NCBI GenBank assembly: GCA_035652095.1 | Contig: DASREM010000014.1 | Location: 62,001 to 126,000 of the forward strand | Direction of reading: 5' to 3' | Source of the DNA: DASREM01 sp035652095 | Lineage (GTDB): Bacteria > Acidobacteriota > Terriglobia > Terriglobales > Acidobacteriaceae | DNA length: 64,000 nucleotides | Shown here: positions 38,301 to 45,850 of the stretch, piece by piece | How positions within the stretch are numbered: position 1 is the stretch's first letter | Layout of the letters: every line of letters begins with the position of its first letter | Notes under the pieces: generated by a model | Databases searched by the model: none | The model's input: only the letters and a program-made list of their open reading frames with translations | What the model was told of the DNA's origin: nothing | Translations under genes and position numbers: made by a program

Positions 38301-38522
38301 GCTCTGCACCTTGATCCGCGCCCGCAGCTCACGCACCCCGGTGCCATCGTTTTCAAACCGATACGACGTCCGGTAACTCTCAACGACGTAGGCTTCCTGG
38401 GAATAGTCGCTGGACTTCGCGGCTGGCTTATCGGGCGAAGGCGGCGCGACGGGCTGCTGGCCGACGGACGGAGATACGAATAAACCTATGACAACAACAA
38501 GGAAGACGACGAAACGCCGCAT
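35331..38522 (-). CDS. Exported DUF3857/transglutaminase-like protein with TPR repeats
   Basis: 1063-residue protein with an N-terminal signal peptide (FVVFLVVVIGLFVSPSVGQ). A DUF3857 domain lies at about 45-230, and a transglutaminase-like core at about 275-400 with Cys in QYGDCKDKHTLL, His in FDHVISL and Asp in WMDTTT. A DUF3858-like beta domain follows, then at least five TPR motifs from about 660 to 960 (for example AWVSLGRAYMGQHKTEQAIEAF). The combination is common in acidobacteria and Bacteroidetes. Probably periplasmic; the substrate is unknown, and the TPR half suggests a scaffolding role. Confidence 0.88.
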   Translation of the reverse strand: MRRFVVFLVVVIGLFVSPSVGQQPVAPPSPDKPAAKSSDYSQEAYVVESYRTSYRFENDGTGVRELRARIKVQSEAGVEQWGQLVFGYNSANEKVDIPYVRVLKADGSTVSAPEDSVQDLSAPIEREAPVYTDYRQKHITVPGLRPGEELEYDIVSTIHTPLGPGQFWMEHTFLKNEIVLDEQLELNVPRDRRLEVKNQPGFEPKITEVSGRKIYLWNSSHRVREDEAGEKKKARKEPEPPSVQMTTFANWEDLGRWYAGLEKDRRQPTDEIRKKAAELTAGKTTDLDKISALYDFVATNFRYISLSFGVGRYQPHSASDVLHNQYGDCKDKHTLLAALLEASGYHASSVLINSNRKLDVFVPSPSQFDHVISLVPLAKEEVWMDTTTEVAPFRLLSPSLRKKEALVVPANGTPHLEETPADPPMHNIQIQDLDGKVNELGKLDLHVKVTVRGDMELFMRLLFRRIPNAQWQQLLKRSSSLGGLDGEVSNLKVGDPAATKNPFVIEYDISAPNFLDWAKKKSDVALPLSTITLTEVNESELVSDPIQLGSPAEYSYHLRLQFPAKYSERVPLPFSMKRDYAEYEASYKAEGNVFTGERRLVTSVRELPPTRNNDYLAFRRAVLADVAQHLSVDSSAAGTPAAAANLKGDDLNDAARAALDRGDFQSAIDLLKRLLDSDPKHKNAWVSLGRAYMGQHKTEQAIEAFRKQADLDPYDEYAYGNLGWAYSTARNYEQAEAAYKKALEINPLSNYAHGALAGMYVEQKKYDAAVPEFEKAASLTPENPVIQVNLGQAYLNLGQDEKALAAFDRAVDLSATPVVWNDIAYDLTLRNSHLERAQQYAESAVAATVAASRNVALDQLNPRDLGTTSSLAAYWDTLGWVYFTKNDLAKAEKYLAAAWALDQHSDIGDHLGQLYQKQGRRDDAIRVYAMALAAMRPEPEARTHLAALVGGGKVDATVDRYRDELQKMRTVSLGRVAKETASADFFILLANAGGAPSVQGVKFVNGEEKLKIFSEALRSAKFNQPFPDDAPTQIVRRGTLSCSQATGECGFVLLLPSDVASVN

Positions 38523-38633
38523 GAAGGTGTTTGTATCCTAAGCACCTCCACGGCGCAAGGGCGGGCTGGAGCCGCCTTGCACCATGGTACCTAGCTGTCA
38601 CGTCGGTAGAACGGTCGTTGAGAAACGAGCGGG

Positions 38634-38918
38634 TTATTGGAGTAGAGGAATTCCGCAGATAACAAAATTGACGGCCCCTAGCGCTAAAGCCACGCACGCG
38701 ACCGCACGCTTTGGGCCCAAGAGAAGCCCTGTTACAGCTAATGGGATCGACGCAATGCCAGCTAGGTATGCGCACATGAATACTTTTATTGCCGAGTTCA
38801 CATCGTGTCCAGCACTACGTAACGCAAAGGCTCCCCAGATTGTCAGCGGCTCGATGATTGAAATCGCCAAGGCGGTTGTACCTAGGTGAGCCCGGACTCT
38901 GGTTAGGACTTCGGACAT
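38634..38918 (-). CDS. Small membrane protein, unknown
   Basis: 94-residue protein with three hydrophobic segments (LGTTALAISIIEPLTIWGAF, KVFMCAYLAGIASIPLAVTG, and AVACVALALGAVNFVICG). No family recognised. GAAGG six bases before the ATG at 38918 favours this start over the ATG nine codons upstream. It lies between the S10 peptidase and DUF3857 genes on the same strand with gaps of 54 and 111 bases. Confidence 0.55.
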   Translation of the reverse strand: MSEVLTRVRAHLGTTALAISIIEPLTIWGAFALRSAGHDVNSAIKVFMCAYLAGIASIPLAVTGLLLGPKRAVACVALALGAVNFVICGIPLLQ

Positions 38919-38972
38919 GCCGAACCTTCTTTCACCGGCGATCAAAACTCGAATTACGAAGCGGCCGCTCCC

Positions 38973-40643
38973 TTATTGTCCCATCGAATGATTCATGAAA
39001 TTCGCCTGGTCTGACTTCATCTTCTTCAAGCCTTCGATCGGCAAATAGACCATGTGCCCCGCGTCGTAGGTCGCAAAGGAAATGTTCTGGTGATACTTCG
39101 GTGGAATATCCAGGTGATCAATGGTGTAGTCCGCTGCATAAAAAGGCGTCGCCAGGTCGTAATAGCCTTCCATCACCAATATCTTCAAATATGGGTTTTT
39201 TACGATTGCTTCCCGCAGCGCCGACGCGGTGTCCGGAAAGCCTTCGATCCCTTTTCCCCAATCCCACTCGTCGAATCCCGTCTGCTGCGCGAAGACGTAG
39301 TACGGCATATCGGTCTTGTACCCGAGCTCCGTTCGCACATAGTGATTGAAAACCGACGTATATGGCGGCAGTGTCGAGGAGGCGGTAGGATCGTAAAAGC
39401 GAGTGTCCAGCAACCCTTCCGGGTCGATTCCAGTGAAGCGCCCGTCGAGTCTTCCCACCCGCAGTTTCTGATCAATGAGCAGGTAATGCGTAAATTTCTG
39501 CACGTTGATGCGCAGGTTCGCCTCGTCGATCACTTTCTTGTCGAGCCCCGTAAAACGGGCTAGCTGGTCAATAACTCTTTGACGCTCCTCGGCCGATAAC
39601 GTGTCTCCTTTGTGCAATGCCTCCGAATATTCACCGGCGGCCCACTTTACAGATTCCTCTCTCGCCTTGGTCATGTCCTGTTGAAGATCGGCAGGAAGTT
39701 TATGGTGATAGCCCGCGATCATGGTGAACGACGGCAAGAGCATCGGATACGCAAGGTCGTTGGTCTTGTTCACGATCAGCGTCTCGAAATTCAGCACCAT
39801 CGACAGCAGCGTGATTCCATTGAAGGAAATCCCATGGTCCGCGAGATAGCCCGCAACTCCAGCCGAGCGAGTGGTGCCATAGCTCTCTCCTAAGAGAAAC
39901 AGCGGAGAACTCCAGCGTTCATAGCGGGTGATGTAAAGCCGGATGAATTCGCTGAATGATTCGATGTCGCCCTTCACCCCCCAATATTTTTTCGCAATCT
40001 CCAGGGTTGCCGCGCGGCTGAAACCGGTTCCGATCGCATCCACCAGCACCAGGTCGCTTTTATCTAACAGCGTGTACTGATTATCTTCCATGCGATACGG
40101 CGCCGGGGGCATGAAACCGTCCGGCTGCAGCACGACTCGCTTTGGCCCCAGCGCACCCATGTGCAGCCAGATCGAAGCTGACCCCGGTCCACCGTTGAAG
40201 GCGAAGGTCAGCGGACGCCGGCTTGCGTCCTGTCCGTCCAGCGTGTAAGCGACAAAAAACATTTCCGCATCAATCTTCCCGTCACCGCGCTTGATCGGTA
40301 ACCGTCCCGCGGTGGCCGTGTAGCGCAACAGCTTTCCCTCCACCGTGACCTGGTGGTGCGTAACCACTGGCGCCACTTCGCTCACATCAAACCGTTCCTC
40401 TTTCTCCTTGTCGCCGCCTTTGCTCTCGTCGGGGTTGTTCGTCATCTTCTCCGGAGGGTTCACCGTTGACGGCGGAGTGGACTTCTCGGCCGGGGCCTCC
40501 TGGGCCTTGGTCTGCGCCTGCGCCTCGGTGTTCGGACGCTTCGCCTTTGGCTGAGTACTCGGTGTGGATTGAGAATTCTGCTGAGCGAAAGCGAAAGACG
40601 TAAGAGAGAGAAGGCATACCAGCCGGAGAAGACTCAAACGCAT
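38973..40643 (-). CDS. Secreted serine carboxypeptidase (S10 family)
   Basis: 556-residue protein with signal peptide MRLSLLRLVCLLSLTSFAFA and a Lys/Gln/Thr-rich linker to about residue 85. The S10 catalytic domain has FAFNGGPGSASIWLH (oxyanion loop), the nucleophile in LLGESYGTTR, Asp in GYYDLATPF and His in AGHMVYLP. It would remove C-terminal residues from peptides outside the cytoplasm. The start is set by the signal peptide; the frame is open 24 codons further upstream. Confidence 0.9.
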   Translation of the reverse strand: MRLSLLRLVCLLSLTSFAFAQQNSQSTPSTQPKAKRPNTEAQAQTKAQEAPAEKSTPPSTVNPPEKMTNNPDESKGGDKEKEERFDVSEVAPVVTHHQVTVEGKLLRYTATAGRLPIKRGDGKIDAEMFFVAYTLDGQDASRRPLTFAFNGGPGSASIWLHMGALGPKRVVLQPDGFMPPAPYRMEDNQYTLLDKSDLVLVDAIGTGFSRAATLEIAKKYWGVKGDIESFSEFIRLYITRYERWSSPLFLLGESYGTTRSAGVAGYLADHGISFNGITLLSMVLNFETLIVNKTNDLAYPMLLPSFTMIAGYHHKLPADLQQDMTKAREESVKWAAGEYSEALHKGDTLSAEERQRVIDQLARFTGLDKKVIDEANLRINVQKFTHYLLIDQKLRVGRLDGRFTGIDPEGLLDTRFYDPTASSTLPPYTSVFNHYVRTELGYKTDMPYYVFAQQTGFDEWDWGKGIEGFPDTASALREAIVKNPYLKILVMEGYYDLATPFYAADYTIDHLDIPPKYHQNISFATYDAGHMVYLPIEGLKKMKSDQANFMNHSMGQ

Positions 40644-40742
40644 AGTGGACCTTTCAACCAAATATCGAAACACGATGAAGTGCCGCGTTGGCAGCCGATG
40701 ATTATAACGCCGCACCGGACCACGCTAGGCAGTCACGTCAGC

Positions 40743-40915
40743 CCTTCGTGATCCTTAGTGTCCTTTGTAGTTTGTCGTGTTTTCCTTTGGTCAAATGACG
40801 TGCCTCAGCATCAGCTAATTCGCGAGTAATCGATCTTCCTTCGTGATCCTTAGTGTCCTTGGTGGTTTGTCGTGTTTTCGTTCGGGCAAGAGAATGTGAG
40901 TCAGCATCGGCTAAT
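40743..40915. repeat. Direct repeat of about 78 bases upstream of pgeF (two copies)
   Basis: Copies begin at 40743 and 40838, 95 bases apart, both opening with CCTTCGTGATCCTTAGTGTC and ending near CAGCATC(A/G)GCTAAT. They are about 80% identical by eye. The unit resembles intergenic sequence found again at 41796 and, in part, at 14441-14458. It carries no ORF and fills most of the 280-base gap between the carboxypeptidase and the PgeF-like gene. Confidence 0.75.
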
Positions 40916-40923
40916 ATGGACAT

Positions 40924-41787
40924 GTGCCAGCGATTGCGAAGAAAACGAAGCCATCCCTGCTGTACGACCGGAATCTTAAGAAAATCCCGTGGCTTATCCA
41001 CGGGTTCAGCACCCGCCAGGGTGGATACTCGACCGTCTATGGAACGTCCGACCTCAATCTAGGATTCACCAAGGACGACTCCCGCCCCGCGGTCGAGCGC
41101 AACCGCAAGCTGTTTCTGAAAACACTCCGGGCTGAAGGCTGGCCCCTGATTACGTTGCGCCAGCTTCACTCCGATCTCATCCATGCCGTGGATTCAGTCC
41201 CTGCAACCCACCTGGCCGGCGATGGCCTCATTACCGCGACCCCTGGCCTCCTGCTCGCCATTCAAACCGCCGACTGCCTTCCGGTGATTCTCGCCGACAC
41301 CCGTCAGCGTGTGATTGGAGTCTTTCACGCGGGCTGGCGAGGTACAGTGAAGCGCATCGTCCAAAAGGGCGTCGGCGAGATGCAGCGCTACTTTGGCACG
41401 AGCCCTCGATACATTCGCGCCGCCATCGGACCCGGCGTGCACGACTGCTGCTACCAGGTCGGCGAGGAAGTCCGCGATCAGTTCCACGCACAATTCGAGT
41501 ACGCCGGAAAACTGTTTCGTGAAACCAAAGACTCCGACGAGATTCACGAACGTTATCCACTGCTGTTTCTGACCGCCCGTGCCCCAGGCCACAGCGAGTT
41601 GCCCACAAAAATCTGGCTCGACTTAGTAGAGGCCAATCGCCGCCAGCTTCTAGACGCTGGGGTGCCGGCGAAGAACATTGGCGCCGAGGCGCTTTGCACT
41701 TCTTGCCATACCGACAAACTCTTTTCCTTCCGTGCCGAAAAAGGCAAGACAGGTAGGCTGATGGGAGTAGCCGGAATTCGGAAGTGA
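40924..41787 (+). CDS. pgeF: PgeF/YfiH-like polyphenol oxidase (laccase-domain) protein
   Basis: 287-residue YfiH-family protein: QLHSD, then TADCLPVILAD, VFHAGWRGTVKRIVQKG (zinc-binding His and the Gly-Trp-Arg-Gly hallmark), AAIGPGVHDCCYQVG and CTSC. Members hydrolyse or phosphorolyse purine nucleosides and oxidise phenols in vitro, and some correct UDP-MurNAc peptides. The GTG at 40924 is used; an out-of-frame ATG lies two bases upstream. The gene is bracketed by copies of the CTTCGTGATCC repeat on both sides. Confidence 0.88.
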   Translation: MPAIAKKTKPSLLYDRNLKKIPWLIHGFSTRQGGYSTVYGTSDLNLGFTKDDSRPAVERNRKLFLKTLRAEGWPLITLRQLHSDLIHAVDSVPATHLAGDGLITATPGLLLAIQTADCLPVILADTRQRVIGVFHAGWRGTVKRIVQKGVGEMQRYFGTSPRYIRAAIGPGVHDCCYQVGEEVRDQFHAQFEYAGKLFRETKDSDEIHERYPLLFLTARAPGHSELPTKIWLDLVEANRRQLLDAGVPAKNIGAEALCTSCHTDKLFSFRAEKGKTGRLMGVAGIRK

Positions 41788-41795
41788 TCGATCCA

Positions 41796-41837
41796 CCTTC
41801 GTGATCCTTAGTGCCCTTTGTGGTTGATCCTGGTTTT
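41796..41837. repeat. Third copy of the CCTTCGTGATCC repeat, downstream of pgeF
   Basis: Begins CCTTCGTGATCCTTAGTGCC, nine bases after the pgeF stop, and continues with TTTGTGGTTGATCCTGGTTTT. It matches the two copies upstream of the gene over about 40 bases in the same orientation, so pgeF sits between direct repeats. Confidence 0.7.
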
Positions 41838-41890
41838 GCCTTCAGCAGTTCTCAGCATTCTCTGCGACGAGATTTGTTCTAAGATACTGC

Positions 41891-43024
41891 GTGCTGAAAA
41901 GCCTGATTCTGATCGCTGCACTCTCGACGCCGGCCCTGGCCCAAACGTCCGTGCAGATCGATTCCATCTTCGCAAGCTATCGTTCCGACAAAGCCCCCGG
42001 CGTGGCGGTGCTCGTAATAAAAGACGGCAAAGTCCAAGTTGAGCGTGGCTACGGCGTTACAGATCTTCGTACTCACACTCCCATAGAGGCCGACACCAAC
42101 TTCCGCCTCGCTTCGCTGACCAAGCAATTTACCGCGACCGCCATCATGCTGCTGGTCCACGACGGCAAGCTGCGCTATGAAGACCGCCTCACCGACGTCT
42201 TCCCCGATTTTCCGGATTATGGCAAGAGCATCACGATCAGAACCCTGCTTAACCACACCTCGGGGCTCAAAGACTACGAGGACCTCATGCCGTCGCAGGA
42301 CAATGTTCCGGAGGACAAGCTTGACCAGATTCAGGATGCGGGAGTCTTAAAGCTCTTAGAGCAACAGAAAGCAGGCAAGTTCGCGCCCGGCACGCACTGG
42401 GACTACAGCAACTCGGGCTATGTGTTGCTTGGCCTGGCGGTGGGAAAAATTTCCGGCGAGCCCTTCGGGCAATTTCTGCAGGAGAGAATTTTCGCTCCCC
42501 TGCACATGGATCGCACCCTTGCCTACCAGAAAGGCAGGAACGAGGTCACCAATCGTGCCTACGGCCACTCTCGGATCAATGGCCATTGGCAGCAGACCGA
42601 CCAAAGCTCGACTTCGGCGACGCTCGGTGATGGCGGGGTTTACACGTCATTGCACGATCTCGAGAAATGGGATGCCGCGCTCCACAATTACACCTTGCTA
42701 AGCAAATCGGAGATGCAACCTGCGCTCACTCCCGTCAAGGTTCCTGACGATTCGGTGAGGGGTCCCGACAACAAACCGGCCGCGTACGGCTTCGGCTGGT
42801 ACTTGAACCCATATCGCGGCCACCGTCGAATGTGGCACTACGGAGAGACGCAAGGCTTCCGCAACAACATCCAGCGCTTTCCCGATGACAACCTGACGGT
42901 CATCGTCCTTTCCAACCGCGCCGACGCCGATCCCGGCGCGCTTGCCCTGAAAGTTGCGGACCTGTACCTGCAATCAGCCAAATTAATGCGGCAACCATCA
43001 TGCCGAAGCTCTAGTCTCCGTTGA
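41891..43024 (+). CDS. Serine beta-lactamase-fold hydrolase (class C-like)
   Basis: 377-residue exported protein with signal peptide ending near TPALAQ. The S-x-x-K motif is in LASLTKQFT (after FRL), Y-x-N is in WDYSNSGYVLLG, and HYGETQGF takes the place of the KTG box. This is the esterase/D-aminopeptidase-like branch of the beta-lactamase family rather than a resistance enzyme. The GTG at 41891 gives a normal signal peptide. The C-terminal residues after YLQSAKL look like read-through into non-family sequence. Confidence 0.85.
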   Translation: MLKSLILIAALSTPALAQTSVQIDSIFASYRSDKAPGVAVLVIKDGKVQVERGYGVTDLRTHTPIEADTNFRLASLTKQFTATAIMLLVHDGKLRYEDRLTDVFPDFPDYGKSITIRTLLNHTSGLKDYEDLMPSQDNVPEDKLDQIQDAGVLKLLEQQKAGKFAPGTHWDYSNSGYVLLGLAVGKISGEPFGQFLQERIFAPLHMDRTLAYQKGRNEVTNRAYGHSRINGHWQQTDQSSTSATLGDGGVYTSLHDLEKWDAALHNYTLLSKSEMQPALTPVKVPDDSVRGPDNKPAAYGFGWYLNPYRGHRRMWHYGETQGFRNNIQRFPDDNLTVIVLSNRADADPGALALKVADLYLQSAKLMRQPSCRSSSLR

Positions 43025-43048
43025 AACCGCGGCTTCCTCCAGCCTGAT

Positions 43049-43083
43049 GTCATCCTGAAGCGACGTGAGTCGCTGAAGGATCT
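43049..43083. repeat. Dispersed-type hairpin GTCATCCTGA...GAAGGATCT
   Basis: AAGCGAC GTGA GTCGCT forms the core of an imperfect inverted repeat whose outer arms, ATCCT and AGGAT, also pair. It lies between two convergent genes (ends 43024 and 43146) and could stop transcription from either side. Sequences of this GTCATCCTGAG/GAAGGATCT type are widespread intergenic repeats in several phyla. Confidence 0.6.
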
Positions 43084-43145
43084 CGCGTGAACAATTAGAA
43101 CGCTGGCCGGGCCGGCATCCTTCACCTGATGCTTCTCTTGCGCAC

Positions 43146-43817
43146 TCAGAATCTCAGCCCCACCGCCTGCGACAAGAATCTCAGCATCGGGCTCATCTTC
43201 TTTCCCGCCGCCACCACTTCGCTCATGAACCGCGATCCGCAAACTTCAGTATCTGAAAACTCGATCGAAGCCACAAAATCCGTCCGCTTCAAATCTTCAA
43301 TCATCGGATGGTCCGCCCGGTACCCTCGTGGAGGCCGTGTCAATGCATCGCCTCCCAACGTCAGGCGGTGAGTTGCCGCTTTCCACTCGTCGCTTTTCCA
43401 GGCAATCGCATCGCGAATCCGCGCCAGCGACTTGGGGTCCGGATGCCAGCATCCTCCGGCCAGGAAACTCTCGCCGGGTGCAAGATGCAGATAAAGGCTG
43501 GCGCCATGAATGCCATCCTTCGAGCCTGCATTGCCGAAATGCATCCCGACATTTGTCTTGTAGGGAGTTTTATCTTTCGAAAACCGGATGTCGCGGTAAA
43601 TCCGCATCAGCGACCCGCCCATGGGCTTCGCGCTCGCTACCAGCCACGGACTGATCTCTCGCGCCCGCAAACTGAAGTCGGTGATGAACTGCAAACTGGG
43701 CTGCCGAACCAGTTCCTCGTAACGCGGCTTGTTCTTCAGAAACCATTCGCGGCGGTTGTTCCGCTTCAGTTGCCGCAGAAATTGAAAAAGCTCCGGGGAA
43801 AAGTAAACTTTGGCCAT
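43146..43817 (-). CDS. DUF2461 family protein
   Basis: 223-residue protein matching DUF2461/TIGR02453: FLRQLKRNNRREWFLKNKPRYE at the N-terminus, RIYRDIRFSKDKTPYKTNVGMHF in the middle, and YLHLAPGESFLAGGCWHPDP. The family is of unknown biochemical function. It is convergent with the beta-lactamase-fold gene and followed upstream by the HU terminator. Confidence 0.88.
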   Translation of the reverse strand: MAKVYFSPELFQFLRQLKRNNRREWFLKNKPRYEELVRQPSLQFITDFSLRAREISPWLVASAKPMGGSLMRIYRDIRFSKDKTPYKTNVGMHFGNAGSKDGIHGASLYLHLAPGESFLAGGCWHPDPKSLARIRDAIAWKSDEWKAATHRLTLGGDALTRPPRGYRADHPMIEDLKRTDFVASIEFSDTEVCGSRFMSEVVAAGKKMSPMLRFLSQAVGLRF

Positions 43818-43849
43818 CGATCAACTCTCAACCTATTAAACCACGGAGC

Positions 43850-43869
43850 CCCGGACGCCTTCGTCCGGG
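43850..43869. repeat. REP-like GC hairpin
   Basis: CCCGGACG CCTT CGTCCGGG, an eight-base stem with a four-base loop, lying in the 195-base gap between DUF2461 and HU. No U-tract follows on either strand. Probably dispersed repeat material. Confidence 0.5.
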
Positions 43870-43964
43870 CCGCGAAGTGGAATGTCGCATGGTACAAACC
43901 GTGCAACCGCCAAGGACCCCGATGCCTGCAAAGGTTTCGTACCAGCACAATGACTTTGAGCGCT

Positions 43965-43989
43965 GAAAAAGCCGCAGCAAGCTGCGGCT
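43965..43989 (-). terminator. Rho-independent terminator of the HU gene
   Basis: On the minus strand AGCCGCAG CTTG CTGCGGCT forms an eight- to nine-base stem (43989-43970), followed by TTTTT. It lies 23 bases after the HU stop codon and is the clearest intrinsic terminator in the window. Confidence 0.75.
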
Positions 43990-44012
43990 CAACGGAAATC
44001 TGAACTTTGAAC

Positions 44013-44351
44013 TTACCCCTGAGGGGTGGAAGGCGCCGGAGGAGCCGTCGGGGCCGGAGGAGCAGATTCTTCCACGCCGCTGTTCACCAGGTCTTTTAAT
44101 TCCTTGCTGGGCTTGAAGAACGGAATTTTCTTAGCTGGAACTTCCACGCGGTCGCCTGTCTTGGGGTTGCGCCCCACGCGGGGCTTGCGCTGGCGGGTAC
44201 GAAAACTCCCGAAGCCACGGATCTCGATCTTGTCGCCCACACGCAGCGAGCGGACAACGCTGTCAAATATCGTCTCCACAATCACTTCGCTGTCCTTGCG
44301 CGTGAGCTCTGCCAACCGCGATACCTCGTCGATCAGATCCGCTTTTGTCAT
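44013..44351 (-). CDS. HU/IHF family DNA-binding protein
   Basis: 112-residue histone-like protein: MTKADLIDEVSRLAELTRKDSEVIVETIF, then IEIRGFGSFRTRQRKPRVGRNPKTGD (beta-ribbon arm with the conserved RNP) and PFFKPSKELKDLV. A 20-residue Ala/Pro/Thr tail follows, which ordinary HU (about 90 residues) lacks. It bends DNA and compacts the nucleoid. Preceded by a GAGGGAG ribosome-binding site and closed by a strong terminator, so monocistronic. Confidence 0.92.
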   Translation of the reverse strand: MTKADLIDEVSRLAELTRKDSEVIVETIFDSVVRSLRVGDKIEIRGFGSFRTRQRKPRVGRNPKTGDRVEVPAKKIPFFKPSKELKDLVNSGVEESAPPAPTAPPAPSTPQG

Positions 44352-44485
44352 GCCCCATCACTCCCTCTGCCTGAACTGGATGGCGTTGTTTTCGTCGCCG
44401 GCCCCTTCCGCCACTGAATGGGCTTGCATAAACTTCTCAAATTTCAGGGGTTCTGCGCAAGTGCAAGTAGTGGCTCGCGCACTTC

Positions 44486-45400
44486 CTACTTCCAGAGATA
44501 GTAAAACCCGACGTGCTGCTCCAGCACGTTCATCCGGCTGGGAATCCACTCTGAAACGTCTCCAAACAGCAGATCCAGCACGCTTTTGCGATCTTTTTCC
44601 GGCCTCACCAAGGTCGGCTCTCCCTTGATTCCCACCGATTTCGCCGTATCTTCGACCGCCGCCTGAAAATCGGCAATCTGGTCCACCATTTTCATCCCCA
44701 GCGCCTGTTCTCCGGTCCATACCCGCCCGTCGGCAACCGCCTTGATTTCCTCGAACTTACGCCCGCGCCCGTCGGCGACTGCCTTCACGAACTGGGAGTA
44801 CATGTTGTCGATCAGCGATTGCAGATACGCCCGCTCCGCCGGCGTCAACTCCCGCGTCGGATTTCCGGTATCCTTGAACTCACCCACCTTCAGGATTTCC
44901 TCTTTCAGCTTCGCCCAATGCAGCAGGTCGCCGTAATTCACCCACTCGGAAATCACGCCAATCGACCCCACCACGCTGCCGTTGTCGGCGTAAATCTTGT
45001 TCGTGGCGGAGGAAACATAATAGGCACCGCTTGCGCCTACCGTCTCAATGGAGGCGACGATCGGCTTCTTCTTGCCGTCGTGAATGCGCTTGACCTCCCG
45101 GTAAATCTCCTCCGAAGCCGCTACACCCCCTCCGGGAGAGTTCACGTGGATGATGATGGCTTTGATGGAATCGTCGTCATCAAACTTCTTAAGCTGGTCC
45201 ACAACCGGCTTGGGCGTCAGAATGATTCCCTCCAGATCCACTACGCCGATGCGGTCGCCGAAACCATGCAGGCCCGCAGACTGGTCGCCGGCATGCATCG
45301 TCAGATACACCAGCGTAAACACGGCCAGCACAAAGAGGAAGAAGGCCCCTCCTCCGATCACTACCCAAAGCAGCGTGCGCGAACGTCCGTTTTCTGCCAT
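44486..45400 (-). CDS. sppA: Signal peptide peptidase SppA
   Basis: 304-residue single-domain SppA (36K type). One membrane helix near residues 10-33, IHVNSPGGGVAASEEIYREV, the nucleophile Ser in VGASGAYYVSSA, GSVVGSIGVI, and the general-base Lys probably in LKVGEFKDTGNP. It degrades residual signal peptides in the membrane. It lies 84 bases after the receiver gene on the same strand. Confidence 0.92.
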   Translation of the reverse strand: MAENGRSRTLLWVVIGGGAFFLFVLAVFTLVYLTMHAGDQSAGLHGFGDRIGVVDLEGIILTPKPVVDQLKKFDDDDSIKAIIIHVNSPGGGVAASEEIYREVKRIHDGKKKPIVASIETVGASGAYYVSSATNKIYADNGSVVGSIGVISEWVNYGDLLHWAKLKEEILKVGEFKDTGNPTRELTPAERAYLQSLIDNMYSQFVKAVADGRGRKFEEIKAVADGRVWTGEQALGMKMVDQIADFQAAVEDTAKSVGIKGEPTLVRPEKDRKSVLDLLFGDVSEWIPSRMNVLEQHVGFYYLWK

Positions 45401-45484
45401 AAAAGTGGGCTTAGTTTAGCACCGCGTGACTCTCGCGTCCCTTTTTACAGTTTCCCATGCGGTCCGCGCGCTGGACCATGATTT

Positions 45485-45841
45485 CTATTGCGCTCTGGTC
45501 TCCGACTCCAACAGGCACGCGCCGATCTTTTCCAGCAAGCTGGGGAAAAGAAATTGTCTGGGCAGAAACAAGGTCGCGTGCTCGCAATCGACCGGCTCGA
45601 AACCTGTCATGATGATGGGAAAACCTGGAGCACGGTTGCGGATGGCGCGCGCCAACTCCGCGCCTCCCATGCCGGGCATATGAAAGCTGGTCACGACCAG
45701 ATCAAAGCTTTGCTGTTCAAACGCTTCGAGTGCCGCCTCCACGCTGGTGGCGGGAACGGCGCAATAGCCTTCGTGGTTCAGAATGTCGCACGCCATCCGG
45801 CACAGCATCTCGTTATCGTCGACTACCAGGATGTTTTTCAC
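45485..45841 (-). CDS. Degenerate response-regulator receiver protein
   Basis: 118-residue stand-alone receiver domain. ILVVDDNEML keeps the acidic pair, but the phosphoacceptor position in DLVVTSFHMPGMGG is Ser where D-x-x-M-P receivers have Asp (codon AGC). The usual K-P pair near the end is replaced in FLPRQFLF. It is therefore unlikely to be phosphorylated in the standard way and may act as a constitutive or protein-binding module. It starts 9 bases after the Clp-like ATPase gene. Confidence 0.85.
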   Translation of the reverse strand: MKNILVVDDNEMLCRMACDILNHEGYCAVPATSVEAALEAFEQQSFDLVVTSFHMPGMGGAELARAIRNRAPGFPIIMTGFEPVDCEHATLFLPRQFLFPSLLEKIGACLLESETRAQ

Positions 45842-45850
45842 GGCGAACTC

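Noticed and set aside
41891..43024. An antibiotic-resistance beta-lactamase
   Set aside because: The SxxK and YxN motifs are present, but the KTG box is not canonical and the sequence fits the broad esterase/peptidase branch of the family.
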